Positions 36,222-45,154 of a stretch of DNA of 64,000 nucleotides are shown here, one piece after another. A program made the translations under genes and the position numbers. How positions within the stretch are numbered: the stretch's first letter is position 1; each line of letters starts with the position of its first letter. Origin of the DNA: UBA11986 sp963734955 (GTDB lineage: Bacteria > Bacteroidota > Ignavibacteria > UBA10030 > UBA6906). The stretch spans positions 372,001 through 436,000 of the forward strand of contig CAVTJO010000006.1 in NCBI GenBank assembly GCA_963734955.1. Reading direction: 5' to 3'. The notes under the pieces are model-generated. The model was not told where the DNA came from. It did not search any database and saw only the letters and a program-made list of their open reading frames with translations.

Positions 36222-38222
36222 ATGATTGCTGCCGCCGTCACGGTGGTGTGTCTGCTGGAATGCTTGGGCGGATTAGCGGATTCGGTTCTGACTGTCCAGG
36301 ACACTCTCGCGATGGAGATCGAACCTGGCGCTGCCATGGGCGAGGATCTCTTCGAACAGTTTGAGAGCGAATCCGATGATCTGCAGCCGCTTGATGACAT
36401 CACCTGGCGCAAGGAACACCCGCACGATCTCAATCGGATTTCAGTCGAAGAATTGGAATCTCTCCCCGGCGTGACACCCTCTGAGGCCATCACCCTTCTT
36501 GAATTTCGGAGAGCCATCAAGAAATTTACGTCGGTGCAACAGCTCAGGGTGATAGAGGACTATGGTGACGAGCTCTACGAGAAACTGTTGCCGTACGTTA
36601 CAGTGGATTCGAAACAGGAAAATGTTGTACAGTTCCGTTCGCGGACCAGCCAGAATTTGCAGCCACGACAGGGAGATCTCGATAGCTCGTTCGCCGGTTC
36701 ATCATTGAAGTCGTACGAATGCATCTCGATAAAAGGAGGAGACATTGAGGCAGGGGCATTGTTTGAGAAAGATGCGGGGGAGAGGCTCTCCAGCGGCTTT
36801 GCATCGGGATACGTTGCTGTCAAGGACCTCGGCGTTCTCTCGCAGGTGGTTGCAGGTGATTTCATCATCGAAGCCGCACAGGGCTTGGTCCTGTGGCGGG
36901 GCACATCGTTTGGCAAAGGGGGTGAAGCAATCAGTGTCGCCAGAAAGTCGGCCTTGAGTGCGCAGCCGTACCGTTCTTCGGGCGAGGTGAATTTCCTTCG
37001 CGGTGCAGCGGCAAGCGCCGTGGTGGAATCGGGCCCGGACAAGATCGAAGCGACCGCATTTTTCTCCCGCCGCGCCCTTGATGCAAACATCGATTCAATG
37101 AACGCTGTTTCCGGCTTCTATAATGCGGGTCTGTTCCGGACACCAAGTGAATTGCAGAAGCGGAAGGCGGTGATCGAACAGATCGTTGGGGGAAGGGTGC
37201 GGTTCATCAGCTCCGAGGCATGGAGCTTGGGCTCGACGGCTTTTCGAACCGCATTTGACAAGGCCATCAGTTCAGACCGCCGTTATGAGTTTAGCGGACA
37301 GGAACAAAGTATTATTGGGTTTGATGCGTCCATGACCATGGAAAGGCTCTCGGTGTTCGGTGAGATTGCGCGATCCAACGACAAATCGGTCGCGGGAATT
37401 GCAGGGACAATTCTGACAATAGGCTCCAAGTCGAATATCGCACTTCTGTACCGGGACTATGGACGAGGGTTCAATAATTACCACGCAAACGGTTTCGGTG
37501 AGCGGTCGGATACCCGAAACGAAAGGGGCTTCTACTTCGGCATCGATGTGCGTGCGACGCAATGGCTGAGACTCTCAGGGCATCTTGATCAATTCAAGTT
37601 CCCATGGCAAACATATTTCAATCCTCTGCCGTCCGGTGGCCATGAACTTCTCGTTCAATCGGATGCTGCGATCACAAAGCAGCTCGATATGATCGCCCGC
37701 TTTTCCCACAAGTCTGTTGAAGGAAGCGAAGCCGATGTTGATATCTATGGAAGAGATGTCCGACCGATTGTTGTTCGCACACAGCGGAAGTACCGTCTCA
37801 CTGCCACCTACAAGGCAACTCAGAGCGTGACCGTGAAAGGGAGAGTCGAAGCGACAACTGTGGATTATTCGTTGCTGGGAAGAAGCGAGCGGGGCTACCT
37901 GTTCTATCAGGACGTACGCTGCCGAATCTCGAAAGGGCTCTCGCTCAACGGCCGCCTTGTCTTCTTCGACACCCAGTCGTACGATTCCCGCCTGTACGAG
38001 TATGAAGCCGATCTCCGGGGCGCGTTCTCCAACCCTGGCCTGTACGGGAAAGGCCGCCGATGGTATATGATGATCGACTGTTCGATTGCCGGTACATTTA
38101 CCCTGTCCGCGAAGTACTCGGAGACCGAGAGAGAAGGAGTTACCACCATCAGTTCAGGATTAACGCAGATTCAGGGTCCTCTCGATAACCGCCTTTCAGT
38201 GCAGATCGACATTCGGCTGTAG
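36222..38222 (+). CDS. Helix-hairpin-helix domain protein with predicted outer-membrane barrel
   Basis: A 666-residue protein. Residues 1-20 are a signal peptide and residues 60-125 contain two helix-hairpin-helix-like units (DLNRISVEELESLPGVTPSEAITLLEFR). From about residue 135 the sequence is alternating hydrophobic/polar strands rich in Gly, Ser, Tyr and Arg, ending LSVQIDIRL, as in a large beta-barrel. A ComEA-like HhH unit next to a barrel could suggest DNA or partner binding at the surface, but the function is not known. It directly follows the PorV-like gene (stop and start adjacent). Confidence 0.7.
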   Translation: MIAAAVTVVCLLECLGGLADSVLTVQDTLAMEIEPGAAMGEDLFEQFESESDDLQPLDDITWRKEHPHDLNRISVEELESLPGVTPSEAITLLEFRRAIKKFTSVQQLRVIEDYGDELYEKLLPYVTVDSKQENVVQFRSRTSQNLQPRQGDLDSSFAGSSLKSYECISIKGGDIEAGALFEKDAGERLSSGFASGYVAVKDLGVLSQVVAGDFIIEAAQGLVLWRGTSFGKGGEAISVARKSALSAQPYRSSGEVNFLRGAAASAVVESGPDKIEATAFFSRRALDANIDSMNAVSGFYNAGLFRTPSELQKRKAVIEQIVGGRVRFISSEAWSLGSTAFRTAFDKAISSDRRYEFSGQEQSIIGFDASMTMERLSVFGEIARSNDKSVAGIAGTILTIGSKSNIALLYRDYGRGFNNYHANGFGERSDTRNERGFYFGIDVRATQWLRLSGHLDQFKFPWQTYFNPLPSGGHELLVQSDAAITKQLDMIARFSHKSVEGSEADVDIYGRDVRPIVVRTQRKYRLTATYKATQSVTVKGRVEATTVDYSLLGRSERGYLFYQDVRCRISKGLSLNGRLVFFDTQSYDSRLYEYEADLRGAFSNPGLYGKGRRWYMMIDCSIAGTFTLSAKYSETEREGVTTISSGLTQIQGPLDNRLSVQIDIRL

Positions 38223-38259
38223 TGCACGGTCTCAGCGGTATTGATTTCTTCTTGCGTCC

Positions 38260-39501
38260 TCACTTTCTGTTCACAAAATACGCGTATACTCCAAACGCCC
38301 GCACCGCCTGTGACTGGGCGTGAACCGTTCCAACTTCACCAACGCCATATCCGTCTTCTCCGCCGAGAGGATTCCATCCATTGCGAATTCCATTGTCGTT
38401 GAATCTGTGCAGCGTGACCGTCGCTCGCCCGTAGTGGTTCGTCCAGACGTGTTCGAGCATCTTCCCAACCTTTACAGGAATGTCAGCCAGTTCCTTTGGT
38501 GCGATCTCATACGCATCCATCAGGTAGTGCACGAAATTGCCATTGCCGTCCATATGGACCTGGTAATAGTCCGTCGGATCGACCCATCCGGTTGCGGGAT
38601 TCATGATCCTCTTTGCCGTTGCCACAACGATTGACTTGTATTTCTGATTGTTGGTCATCCGGAACATCGCCGCGCCGATGGTGCAGTACTCGGTGCCGTC
38701 CCACGGGAGTTCTTTGCCGAATGCGGCCTGCCCGGTTTTCCCTTCCCATTTTCCGTTGCCCCGGTAGAGTGTTTTCTCAATGCCGGGGATATTCTTGTCC
38801 CCATTCCAAACGAGAATGGCGTCATCGTAAAATCGCCTGTCGCCGGTTGCCTCGTAGAGTCCGCATGCGAGGGTTACCATCTGGTTCATGTTGCTGTTGG
38901 TAAAAATTTGCTCATTCATAACCGCGCCCGGAGGATAGTTGTACCACGTCCAGTAGCCATCCCGATGCGCAAGCCGGCCTTCGCTCCGCGCTTCAAGGTA
39001 TCGTTGTTCCGCATCTCGCATCAGGGCCATATTGGTTCTACCGGTAACTCGCCACCAGTAGTATTCCGCGAGGCCAACCCACGCCCTGTCGTCCACCCAC
39101 GTTCCGACACACATTCTCCTGAGGTCATGCTCGACAACATGGAACCTGAGCAGGGCGGTGTCCTGTGTTACGGCGAAGAGATACGCATCACCAATTGCCC
39201 CGTTGGCTCCTTCCCAACAGGGGGTATACACATAGTGAAACAATTGATCGATGGCGTAGGATCGCTGCAGCCACTTCTCAGTGGGTTGATACGTGCTTCG
39301 TGGTTCTATTGAGTGGGCCGGAGTTGATTGGGAAAGGGTTGGATCATTCGTGCGCTTCTCCTGCTTCATCAGGCTGTACAGAACAACCGCTACAATAATC
39401 GCAGCAATGCCGATAAGGAATGAGTTCGCAGGTGGTTTCTTTCGTGGAGGAGGAGCGTTCCCTTTCTTTTGCCTATGTTCAAATTTGTGGCGGCGGCTCA
39501 T
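38260..39501 (-). CDS. Membrane-anchored GH76-like (alpha/alpha)6-barrel glycosidase
   Basis: A 413-residue protein. A basic N terminus precedes a single transmembrane segment at about residues 25-45 (SFLIGIAAIIVAVVLYSL), a Thr/Ser/Pro-rich linker, and a six-hairpin domain. The motif WVDDRAWVGLAEYYW contains the paired Asp of glycoside hydrolase family 76 (alpha-1,6-mannanase-type enzymes). Repeated aromatic motifs (YWTWYNYPPG, GWNPLGGEDGYG) fit sugar binding. The substrate is not proven. ATG 39501 (MSRRHKF) is chosen over a TTG start at 39528. It is convergent with the upstream barrel gene. Confidence 0.65.
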   Translation of the reverse strand: MSRRHKFEHRQKKGNAPPPRKKPPANSFLIGIAAIIVAVVLYSLMKQEKRTNDPTLSQSTPAHSIEPRSTYQPTEKWLQRSYAIDQLFHYVYTPCWEGANGAIGDAYLFAVTQDTALLRFHVVEHDLRRMCVGTWVDDRAWVGLAEYYWWRVTGRTNMALMRDAEQRYLEARSEGRLAHRDGYWTWYNYPPGAVMNEQIFTNSNMNQMVTLACGLYEATGDRRFYDDAILVWNGDKNIPGIEKTLYRGNGKWEGKTGQAAFGKELPWDGTEYCTIGAAMFRMTNNQKYKSIVVATAKRIMNPATGWVDPTDYYQVHMDGNGNFVHYLMDAYEIAPKELADIPVKVGKMLEHVWTNHYGRATVTLHRFNDNGIRNGWNPLGGEDGYGVGEVGTVHAQSQAVRAFGVYAYFVNRK

Positions 39502-39874
39502 TGGGTCGTGCGGCTGCTGGTGCAACAAAGGCTGTGTGAGAATGTTAATACATATTCTTCAGGAATCAAGAGCCGAATTCATCCATGGCCTTGCCCACGA
39601 AAAACCGTCCGCGGGTCTGGATACAGTAAGTATAGTGTCTGAAGGGACTCCACAGTTCCAGCCTGTCGTTTCGTCCCAATCTGGAGACGGCACGCGTCAT
39701 TCCTGTTTGTCTTGCCTGTGGTTTTGAGTATCCTGTGCCTGCAAGCCTGCTCGGGAAAGAACATACCATCCTTCTCAAGCCCTGAGCCACGTCGTCGTGC
39801 GATGACGTGTCTGACGTTGTAGCTACCTGTTTGTGTCAGTCAACTTTCCAATCATCAATCGTGTGGAGGCATGC
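39502..39874. other. Intergenic region with no supported gene
   Basis: 373 bases between the divergent GH76-like and TPR genes. Open frames in it (for example 39566-39790 minus) have no family similarity or ribosome-binding site. I found no convincing promoter pair with 17-base spacing; GGAGG at 39865-39869 is the ribosome-binding site for the next gene. Confidence 0.5.
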
Positions 39875-41341
39875 ATGAAAAGCTTTGCGGTTTCGACGGT
39901 GGGCGTCGTCCTTTTCGTGGCGGTGTTTGTCGGGAGTATGTTTGCACAGATGTCTGCCAATGGGAAAATCCCAATCACGACTTCGTCTGAGGAGGCGAGA
40001 AGGGAATTTCTTCAAGGCCGGGACTTATCCGAGAAGCTGCGGCTTCAGAATTCGATCCAGCATTTCGAGAATGCAATCTCAAAAGACCCGAACTTTGCGT
40101 ATGCGTACCTCTTGCTTGCCCAATCGGCGCCGACAGCGAAGGTCTTCTTTGAAAACATGAAGAAGGCCGTCGCGCTTGCAAACAAGGTCTCCGAGGGAGA
40201 ACGGTTGCTCATCATGGGCGCCCAGGCAGGAGTGGATGGGGAGCAGATGAGGCAGAAGGCGATGTATGACAAGCTCGTTGCAGCGTATCCTCGCGATGAA
40301 CGCGCGTGTTTCGTACTTGGGAATTACTACATTGGCATCCAGGACTATCCGAAAGGGATTGAACAGTACGAGAAGTGCTCGAAGATCGCTCCCGATTATT
40401 CTCCTGCGTACAACTCACTTGGCTACGCGTACAGGGCGATTGAGAAATATGACGCTGCGGAAAAGGCATTCAAGAGATACACCGAGTTGATTCCGGACGA
40501 TCCAAATCCGCCGGATTCCTATGCGGAGTTGTTGATGAAAATGGGGAGATTCCAGGAATCGATCTCCGAATACAGGAGGGCGCTGAGCATTGACCCGAAT
40601 TTCATCAATTCTCGCATGGGCGTTGCTGCCAACCTCACATATCTTGGAAAGCCGGATGAAGCATCTGCGGAATTGCAGAAACTCTACGACATGGCCCGCG
40701 ACGACGGAGAGCGTCGCACTGCGTTGTTTAGTATGGTCGTCCTCAAGGTTGACGGCGGGAAGATGGATGAGGCTCTGGTGGAAGCCGATAAGGAATATGC
40801 GATAGCGGAGAAGGCTAACGATATGGCCAACATGTCTGCCGACCTCGTGATGAAAGGGAATATTCTACGGGAGATGGGGAACTACGATGATGCGCTAACG
40901 ACGTTTGACAGGTCGCTGGAAACAATGGAAAGATCGTCGCTCTCCCAGCCGGTCAAGGATCTGGCGAAACTGGGGCATCACTTTAACATTGCGACAGTTG
41001 CCGTCATGAAAGGGGATCTAAAGACTGCCCGTTCGGAGGCAGCACAATTCCAGAAAGGCGCGGAGGCACTCAAGAACAATTTCCAAATGAGACGCGCCCA
41101 CGAGCTGGCCGGTAGGATTTTGCTCGAAGAAAAGAACTATGATAAGGCGATATCCGAGTTGAAACAGGCAAACCAATTGGATCCTTATAATCTCTACAGG
41201 CTGTCTCTTGCCTACCAGGGGAAGAAGGACACTGAGAAGGCAAGGGAATTCTGTACGAGGGCAGCGAAGGACAACACCCTTCCTGCATTGAACTACGCTT
41301 TCGTAAGAAGCAAGGCAACCAGGATGTTGTCAGCATTGTGA
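39875..41341 (+). CDS. Exported tetratricopeptide-repeat protein
   Basis: A 488-residue protein with a signal peptide (VSTVGVVLFVAVFVGSMFA) and a superhelix of TPR units throughout, such as AYAYLLLAQSAPTAKVFFEN, AYNSLGYAYRAIEKYDAAEKAF and AKNLTYLGKP-like segments. The last clear unit is KAISELKQANQLDP. TPRs mediate protein-protein contacts; the partner is unknown. The start at 39875 follows GGAGG by five bases and gives the signal peptide. A stable transcript unit seems to end here, since a new promoter follows at 41389. Confidence 0.8.
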   Translation: MKSFAVSTVGVVLFVAVFVGSMFAQMSANGKIPITTSSEEARREFLQGRDLSEKLRLQNSIQHFENAISKDPNFAYAYLLLAQSAPTAKVFFENMKKAVALANKVSEGERLLIMGAQAGVDGEQMRQKAMYDKLVAAYPRDERACFVLGNYYIGIQDYPKGIEQYEKCSKIAPDYSPAYNSLGYAYRAIEKYDAAEKAFKRYTELIPDDPNPPDSYAELLMKMGRFQESISEYRRALSIDPNFINSRMGVAANLTYLGKPDEASAELQKLYDMARDDGERRTALFSMVVLKVDGGKMDEALVEADKEYAIAEKANDMANMSADLVMKGNILREMGNYDDALTTFDRSLETMERSSLSQPVKDLAKLGHHFNIATVAVMKGDLKTARSEAAQFQKGAEALKNNFQMRRAHELAGRILLEEKNYDKAISELKQANQLDPYNLYRLSLAYQGKKDTEKAREFCTRAAKDNTLPALNYAFVRSKATRMLSAL

Positions 41342-41388
41342 GCTGATGGGCACCCCCGAAGGTCTGCTCCTAACACTCAGTTGCTCGT

Positions 41389-41417
41389 TTGTTTCCCTTT
41401 CCTGATTTCACTATCTT
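41389..41417 (+). promoter_or_regulatory. Promoter of mnmA
   Basis: TTGTTT at 41389-41394, 17 bases, TATCTT at 41412-41417. Transcription would begin near 41424, about 11 bases before a long hairpin. Confidence 0.6.
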
Positions 41418-41434
41418 TTCCAGTGATTTACATG

Positions 41435-41466
41435 CAAGACACGAGGCGATAAGGCCTCGTGTCTTG
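41435..41466 (+). promoter_or_regulatory. 13-bp leader hairpin upstream of mnmA
   Basis: CAAGACACGAGGC (41435-41447) pairs perfectly with GCCTCGTGTCTTG (41454-41466) around the loop GATAAG. It is followed by GCTGTTTGTG rather than a T run, so it is not a typical terminator. It sits at the extreme 5' end of the mnmA message predicted from the promoter at 41389. It may protect the 5' end, act as a leader regulator, or be a DNA dyad for a protein. Confidence 0.65.
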
Positions 41467-41504
41467 GCTGTTTGTGTCCGGACTGTTGTTTGGAAACGAC
41501 GAGT

Positions 41505-42608
41505 ATGAGTCGAAAGATGCGTGTCGTTGTGGCAATGAGCGGTGGTGTGGATTCGTCCGTGGCTGCGGGCATTCTCGCTTCGCACGGATACGATCTGATT
41601 GGCATTACAATCAAGACATACAAGTATGAGGATGTTGGTGGGAACGTTGGTAACGAAAGCAGTTGCTGTTCGCTTGACGGGATTAACGACGCACGGGCAG
41701 TGGCTGCCAGGCTCGGCTTCCCGCACTATGTGCTCGACTTCAGTGAGCGGTTCGGCGTTGAAGTGATTGAGAACTTCGTCAGCGAGTACCTCGCCGGACG
41801 AACTCCCAATCCCTGTGTCATCTGCAACAGGAAAATCAAGTGGGAAGAACTCATCAGGAAATCTACCGCACTTGGGGCAGACTACATCGCCACCGGGCAC
41901 TACGCCCGCGTCCGGCTTGACGAACATGCCGGCCGTTATGTTATCTCCAGAGGAAAAGATGAATCCAAGGATCAGTCGTATGCCTTGTGGGGTCTGACGC
42001 AAGAGTCGTTGAGCAAGACCATGTTTCCCCTGGCGGACATGACGAAAGCTGAATCTCGATCTTTGGGTGAGACTCTGGGCCTTCCGAATATGAACAAGGG
42101 GGAAAGCTATGAAATATGCTTCATCCCCGATAACAATTATGAGCGGTTTCTCAAGGAGCGCCGCCCGGCTCTTCAGGCAGAAGTTGAAGGTGGAGAAATT
42201 GTGATGAATGGCCAAGTCGTGGGTCATCACCGCGGTTTTCCGTTCTATACAATTGGGCAGCGAAAGGGTCTGGGGGTTTCCCGGCCGGACCCGTTGTACG
42301 TGACGGGCATCGATTCAAAAAGCAACCGCATTGAAATCGGCAGCGGGGAAGCACTCTACAAGCATGGGCTCGTTGCGCGTAGTATCAATATGATCAAGTA
42401 CAACGATTGCCGGGAGCCCCGCCGTGTCGACGCGAAGATCAGGTACAATGATGCCGGAGCTGCTGCCACAATTCAGCAATTGGAAGACGGACGGATGGTG
42501 GTACTGTTTGACGAACCCCGCCGCGCAATCACTCCGGGTCAATCTGTTGTATTTTATGAGGGTGATGATGTCGTAGGAGGAGCCATCATTGACGAAGTTC
42601 TGGCTTAA
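41505..42608 (+). CDS. mnmA: tRNA-specific 2-thiouridylase
   Basis: A 367-residue enzyme that adds sulfur at U34 of Lys, Glu and Gln tRNAs, using persulfide sulfur from a cysteine desulfurase. The PP-loop AMSGGVDSSVAA binds ATP. The catalytic Cys is in NPCVICNRKIKW and the second, persulfide-bearing Cys in SYEICFIPD. HYARV and YTIGQRKGLG are also conserved. ATG 41505 and ATG 41517 are both plausible; the ribosome-binding site is weak for each. The iscS-like gene at 51363 is a possible sulfur donor. The hairpin at 41435 lies in its leader. Confidence 0.93.
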   Translation: MSRKMRVVVAMSGGVDSSVAAGILASHGYDLIGITIKTYKYEDVGGNVGNESSCCSLDGINDARAVAARLGFPHYVLDFSERFGVEVIENFVSEYLAGRTPNPCVICNRKIKWEELIRKSTALGADYIATGHYARVRLDEHAGRYVISRGKDESKDQSYALWGLTQESLSKTMFPLADMTKAESRSLGETLGLPNMNKGESYEICFIPDNNYERFLKERRPALQAEVEGGEIVMNGQVVGHHRGFPFYTIGQRKGLGVSRPDPLYVTGIDSKSNRIEIGSGEALYKHGLVARSINMIKYNDCREPRRVDAKIRYNDAGAAATIQQLEDGRMVVLFDEPRRAITPGQSVVFYEGDDVVGGAIIDEVLA

Positions 42609-42755
42609 GCCCGCCTTTCATGGCTGCTGTCCCCAGTCGATACAGGGCAGGAGCCTCCCTTTGAGTGCGAGGAGCAAAGACATTTGAATGCCTCAGTAGG
42701 GCCGTCAGCGAGACCACTATCTCCGAACCGGTTCCCCAATGGCCTGTTCCTGTGA

Positions 42756-42784
42756 TTGCACTTCGTTGTTGACTTTTCTATATT
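42756..42784 (+). promoter_or_regulatory. Promoter upstream of the small membrane protein gene
   Basis: TTGCAC at 42756-42761, 17 bases, TATATT at 42779-42784. It is followed by TGAGG (42801-42805) and the TTG start at 42813. The intergenic stretch from 42609 to 42755 shows nothing else. Confidence 0.7.
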
Positions 42785-42812
42785 GACCGCGTCAAATTTC
42801 TGAGGTTCGCTC

Positions 42813-43034
42813 TTGCTCACACGTAGATTTCTTACCATTTATGGGATAGTCGGAATTGTCGTGATGGCGGTGTTGCTTATCCTTGTCGCCTTCAAGCTTG
42901 TCCGAACAGAGTATTTCCTCCCTCTCTTTCTCGTCGCATTTGTTATCTGGGCAAGTCGCATTGTGCTTCGTATGTTGATCTCACGGAAAGAGCGCGAGGA
43001 AGCGGCAGGCCAAAGTCAACCGCCGGCCAAATAG
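42813..43034 (+). CDS. Small two-helix membrane protein
   Basis: A 73-residue protein with two hydrophobic segments (IYGIVGIVVMAVLLILVAF and YFLPLFLVAFVIWASRIVL) separated by a short basic turn, and a charged C-terminal tail. No family is recognised. TTG 42813 is the start because TGAGG lies seven bases before it and a promoter lies 28 bases upstream of that. It is 20 bases before the oxidoreductase gene and is probably cotranscribed. Confidence 0.65.
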   Translation: MLTRRFLTIYGIVGIVVMAVLLILVAFKLVRTEYFLPLFLVAFVIWASRIVLRMLISRKEREEAAGQSQPPAK

Positions 43035-43054
43035 TTCCATTATACAGACTTTAA

Positions 43055-44018
43055 ATGGTTCGTGTCGGCATCCTCGGCACTGCGAGAATTGCACGCGCAT
43101 TCTTCGATGCCCCCTTGCACGGTGTTGAAATTTCGGCCATTGCCAGCAGAGAGAAATCCAGGGGCGAGGCATTTGCCAAGGAGTTCAATATTCCCCTTTG
43201 CTGCGGCAGTTACGAACAGCTGCTGGCCGACCGCGCCATAGACGCCGTCTATATTCCTCTCCCTCAACATCTTCATTGTGAATATACGGTCAAGGCAGCA
43301 CAGGCCGGGAAACATGTGCTCGTCGAAAAGCCGGCCGCGCTCACATCCACGGAAGTTCACTCGATGATCGACGCCTGCAAGGAACATAACGTGTTCCTCA
43401 TGGAGGCATTCATGTATCGGTTCAAACGCATCCAGAAGAGGTTGAAAGAGATTGTCGTATCAGGAAGGATAGGGAGGGTGACGTACATCGATTTCAATTG
43501 GTGCTTCCATATAGGCACCTTGGCCCGCAGTGCCTTCAGAATGGATCCAAGAACGGGCGGAGGTGCGCTGTATGATCTCGGAATTTACGGGATCGATTTT
43601 ATGCGGTATGTGACGGATGAGGAGCCGAAACTGCTTCATGCGCAAATCCACCGTGACACGCCTGACGGAGTTGATATGTTCTCTCACGCCGTGTTCTCCG
43701 TCGCCGGCGCAACGGCGACCGTCACGGCCTCCTTCACTACCGACGCGAACTACTATGCTGTGAATGGCGAGAAGGGATCCATCTATGCACGGTCGGCCCT
43801 TGCGGGTCGTCCGGTGGAAAACGTTCTTCAAATCCACTTACTCGGAGGTGATGAGTTGATTGAGGAGAGGGTTCCCGCCCGAGAATCCCTATATCAATGA
43901 ACTCGAGTATTTTGCCCGATGTATTGCGGCGAACGAAAAGCCATTTCCCGATGCGGAGAACAGCCTCGAAAACCTTCGAGTGCTTGAAGAGGTCTTCGCA
44001 AGGGCCACGCTTGTGTGA
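43055..44018 (+). CDS. Gfo/Idh/MocA family oxidoreductase, frame interrupted near 43877
   Basis: An NAD(P)-dependent sugar or polyol dehydrogenase-like enzyme. The first frame (43055-43900) has the Rossmann loop GILGTARIAR, the motif EKPAALT, and the C-terminal half-barrel GGGALYDLGIYGIDF. It then breaks: the family's usual end appears one base out of frame, as ENPYINELEYFARCIAANEKP and so on to TGA 44016-44018. Removing one base around 43877 (GTTCCCGCCC) restores a 320-residue protein of normal length. The substrate is unknown. A bidirectional terminator follows the repaired stop by two bases, which supports 44018 as the true end. Confidence 0.82.
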
Positions 44019-44019
44019 C

Positions 44020-44047
44020 AAAAAAATGCCTCCCGTCGGGGAGGCAT
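44020..44047. terminator. Bidirectional intrinsic terminator
   Basis: ATGCCTCCC (44026-44034) pairs with GGGAGGCAT (44039-44047) around GTCG, a perfect nine-base-pair stem. On the minus strand it is followed by seven T residues (A run 44020-44026), a strong terminator for the DUF6249 gene. In the plus direction only a weak T-rich stretch follows, but it can also end the oxidoreductase transcript. Confidence 0.85.
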
Positions 44048-44067
44048 TCTTCGCATGGCAGATCGTC

Positions 44068-44418
44068 CTAAGACTGGAGCTTTTTGTTTGCCAGAAGATA
44101 GAATGCAATGAGGCTGACGCCGCCAAAGAGGCACATGAGTGCGGGGTAGATCCCTTCTTCGACGAAGTAGTTTGCGTGCAGGTACATGCCAATGATTGCA
44201 GCGATACCAACGGCCACAAAGATCATCCCCCATTTCAGTGAACTCAATGGATTGATCCTCAGTGTTCCTCGCTCATAGAGGGCCTTCATGTCTTCAGGTT
44301 TCAGGCCCTTTTCAATCATGGTCATTCGCTCCTTGTGGCGGGTTAAGAGGGTGAATCCCCAAATTGCCGCAATTGTGAGAAAGAATACTATTGGCACGAG
44401 AACTTCTTCGCCGTTCAT
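44068..44418 (-). CDS. DUF6249-type small membrane protein
   Basis: A 116-residue protein with three hydrophobic helices (VLVPIVFFLTIAAIWGFTL, WGMIFVAVGIAAIIGMYL, ALMCLFGGVSLIAFYLLA). A cytosolic loop has HKERMTMIEKGLKPEDM, typical of the DUF6249 group often found near sigma-factor genes. The function is unknown. ATG 44418 is chosen because GGAGG lies five bases before it, rather than ATG 44430. The gene is divergent from the ECF sigma factor 154 bases away, so it may be a target of that sigma factor (inference from position only). Confidence 0.65.
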   Translation of the reverse strand: MNGEEVLVPIVFFLTIAAIWGFTLLTRHKERMTMIEKGLKPEDMKALYERGTLRINPLSSLKWGMIFVAVGIAAIIGMYLHANYFVEEGIYPALMCLFGGVSLIAFYLLANKKLQS

Positions 44419-44572
44419 TGTCGCCTCCATTGTTGGATAGTGAGTGTGGCTTCTTCTGTTTGCTTAGACATCAGGCGGGGAGAAAATGTTTCTGCCCTTT
44501 CTAAAGAAGGCGTACGGATGAAACAATCTTCGTGCTACGGTAGTCCAATGGGTTAAAGAAGGCATCAGGCCC

Positions 44573-45154
44573 TTGAGAGATTCCGATCAGGATATCATCG
44601 ATCAGATTCGGGCGGGGAATTCCCGTCGATACGCCCTTTTGGTCGATCACCACAAGGACCGGGCTCTTACACTTGCGTGCAGGCTCGTTGGCGGCAAAGA
44701 GGAAGCCGAGGAGTTGGTGCAGGATGCTTTTATCAGAGCATTCAAAAGCCTGGATCAATTCCGGGGTGATGCAAAATTCGGGACATGGTTCTACCGTATT
44801 CTGTATAACCTCTGCATGACTAAAGTGACCCGGCGGCGCGGCAAGCCGGAGCAAATCGATGTCGATGATAAAGGCGGATTGGATAACATTCTTGTGGACA
44901 CAGATGAACCCTCACTTGATGAACGACTGGAAGAGGATGAACTCAACGAACTTATTGCAGATGAGATCAACACCCTTCCCGAAAAGTTCAGATCTGTAGT
45001 AACGTTGTTTTACGTTCAGGAGATGAGTTACGAGGAGATTGTTTCCGTTCTCAACACGCCGATTGGCACGGTCAAAACCAATCTTTTTCGCGCAAGGAAT
45101 ATGTTAAAGGAAAGGGTGCTGGGTCGGATGAAAGGAGAGATGAAGGTCGCATGA
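44573..45154 (+). CDS. ECF-family RNA polymerase sigma factor
   Basis: A 193-residue sigma-E/SigW-like factor. Region 2 contains EELVQDAFIRAFKSLDQF and FGTWFYRILYNLC, and region 4 has LPEKFRSVVTLFYVQEMSYEEI with a helix-turn-helix and GTVKTNLFRARNML. It directs transcription of an envelope- or stress-response regulon. The start is TTG 44573; the ribosome-binding site is weak. The start of the next gene overlaps its end by four bases and encodes the anti-sigma factor, so the pair forms one regulatory unit. Confidence 0.9.
   Translation: MRDSDQDIIDQIRAGNSRRYALLVDHHKDRALTLACRLVGGKEEAEELVQDAFIRAFKSLDQFRGDAKFGTWFYRILYNLCMTKVTRRRGKPEQIDVDDKGGLDNILVDTDEPSLDERLEEDELNELIADEINTLPEKFRSVVTLFYVQEMSYEEIVSVLNTPIGTVKTNLFRARNMLKERVLGRMKGEMKVA

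Noticed and set aside
39293..39727. 144-codon plus-strand frame beside the GH76-like gene
   Set aside because: It overlaps the start of the better-supported minus-strand gene and has no similarity to known proteins.
44528..44560. TGAAAC followed by GGTAGTC upstream of the ECF sigma gene, as a possible autoregulatory promoter
   Set aside because: The spacing is only 14 bases, shorter than the usual 16-17 for ECF promoters, and the start of the sigma gene is itself uncertain.
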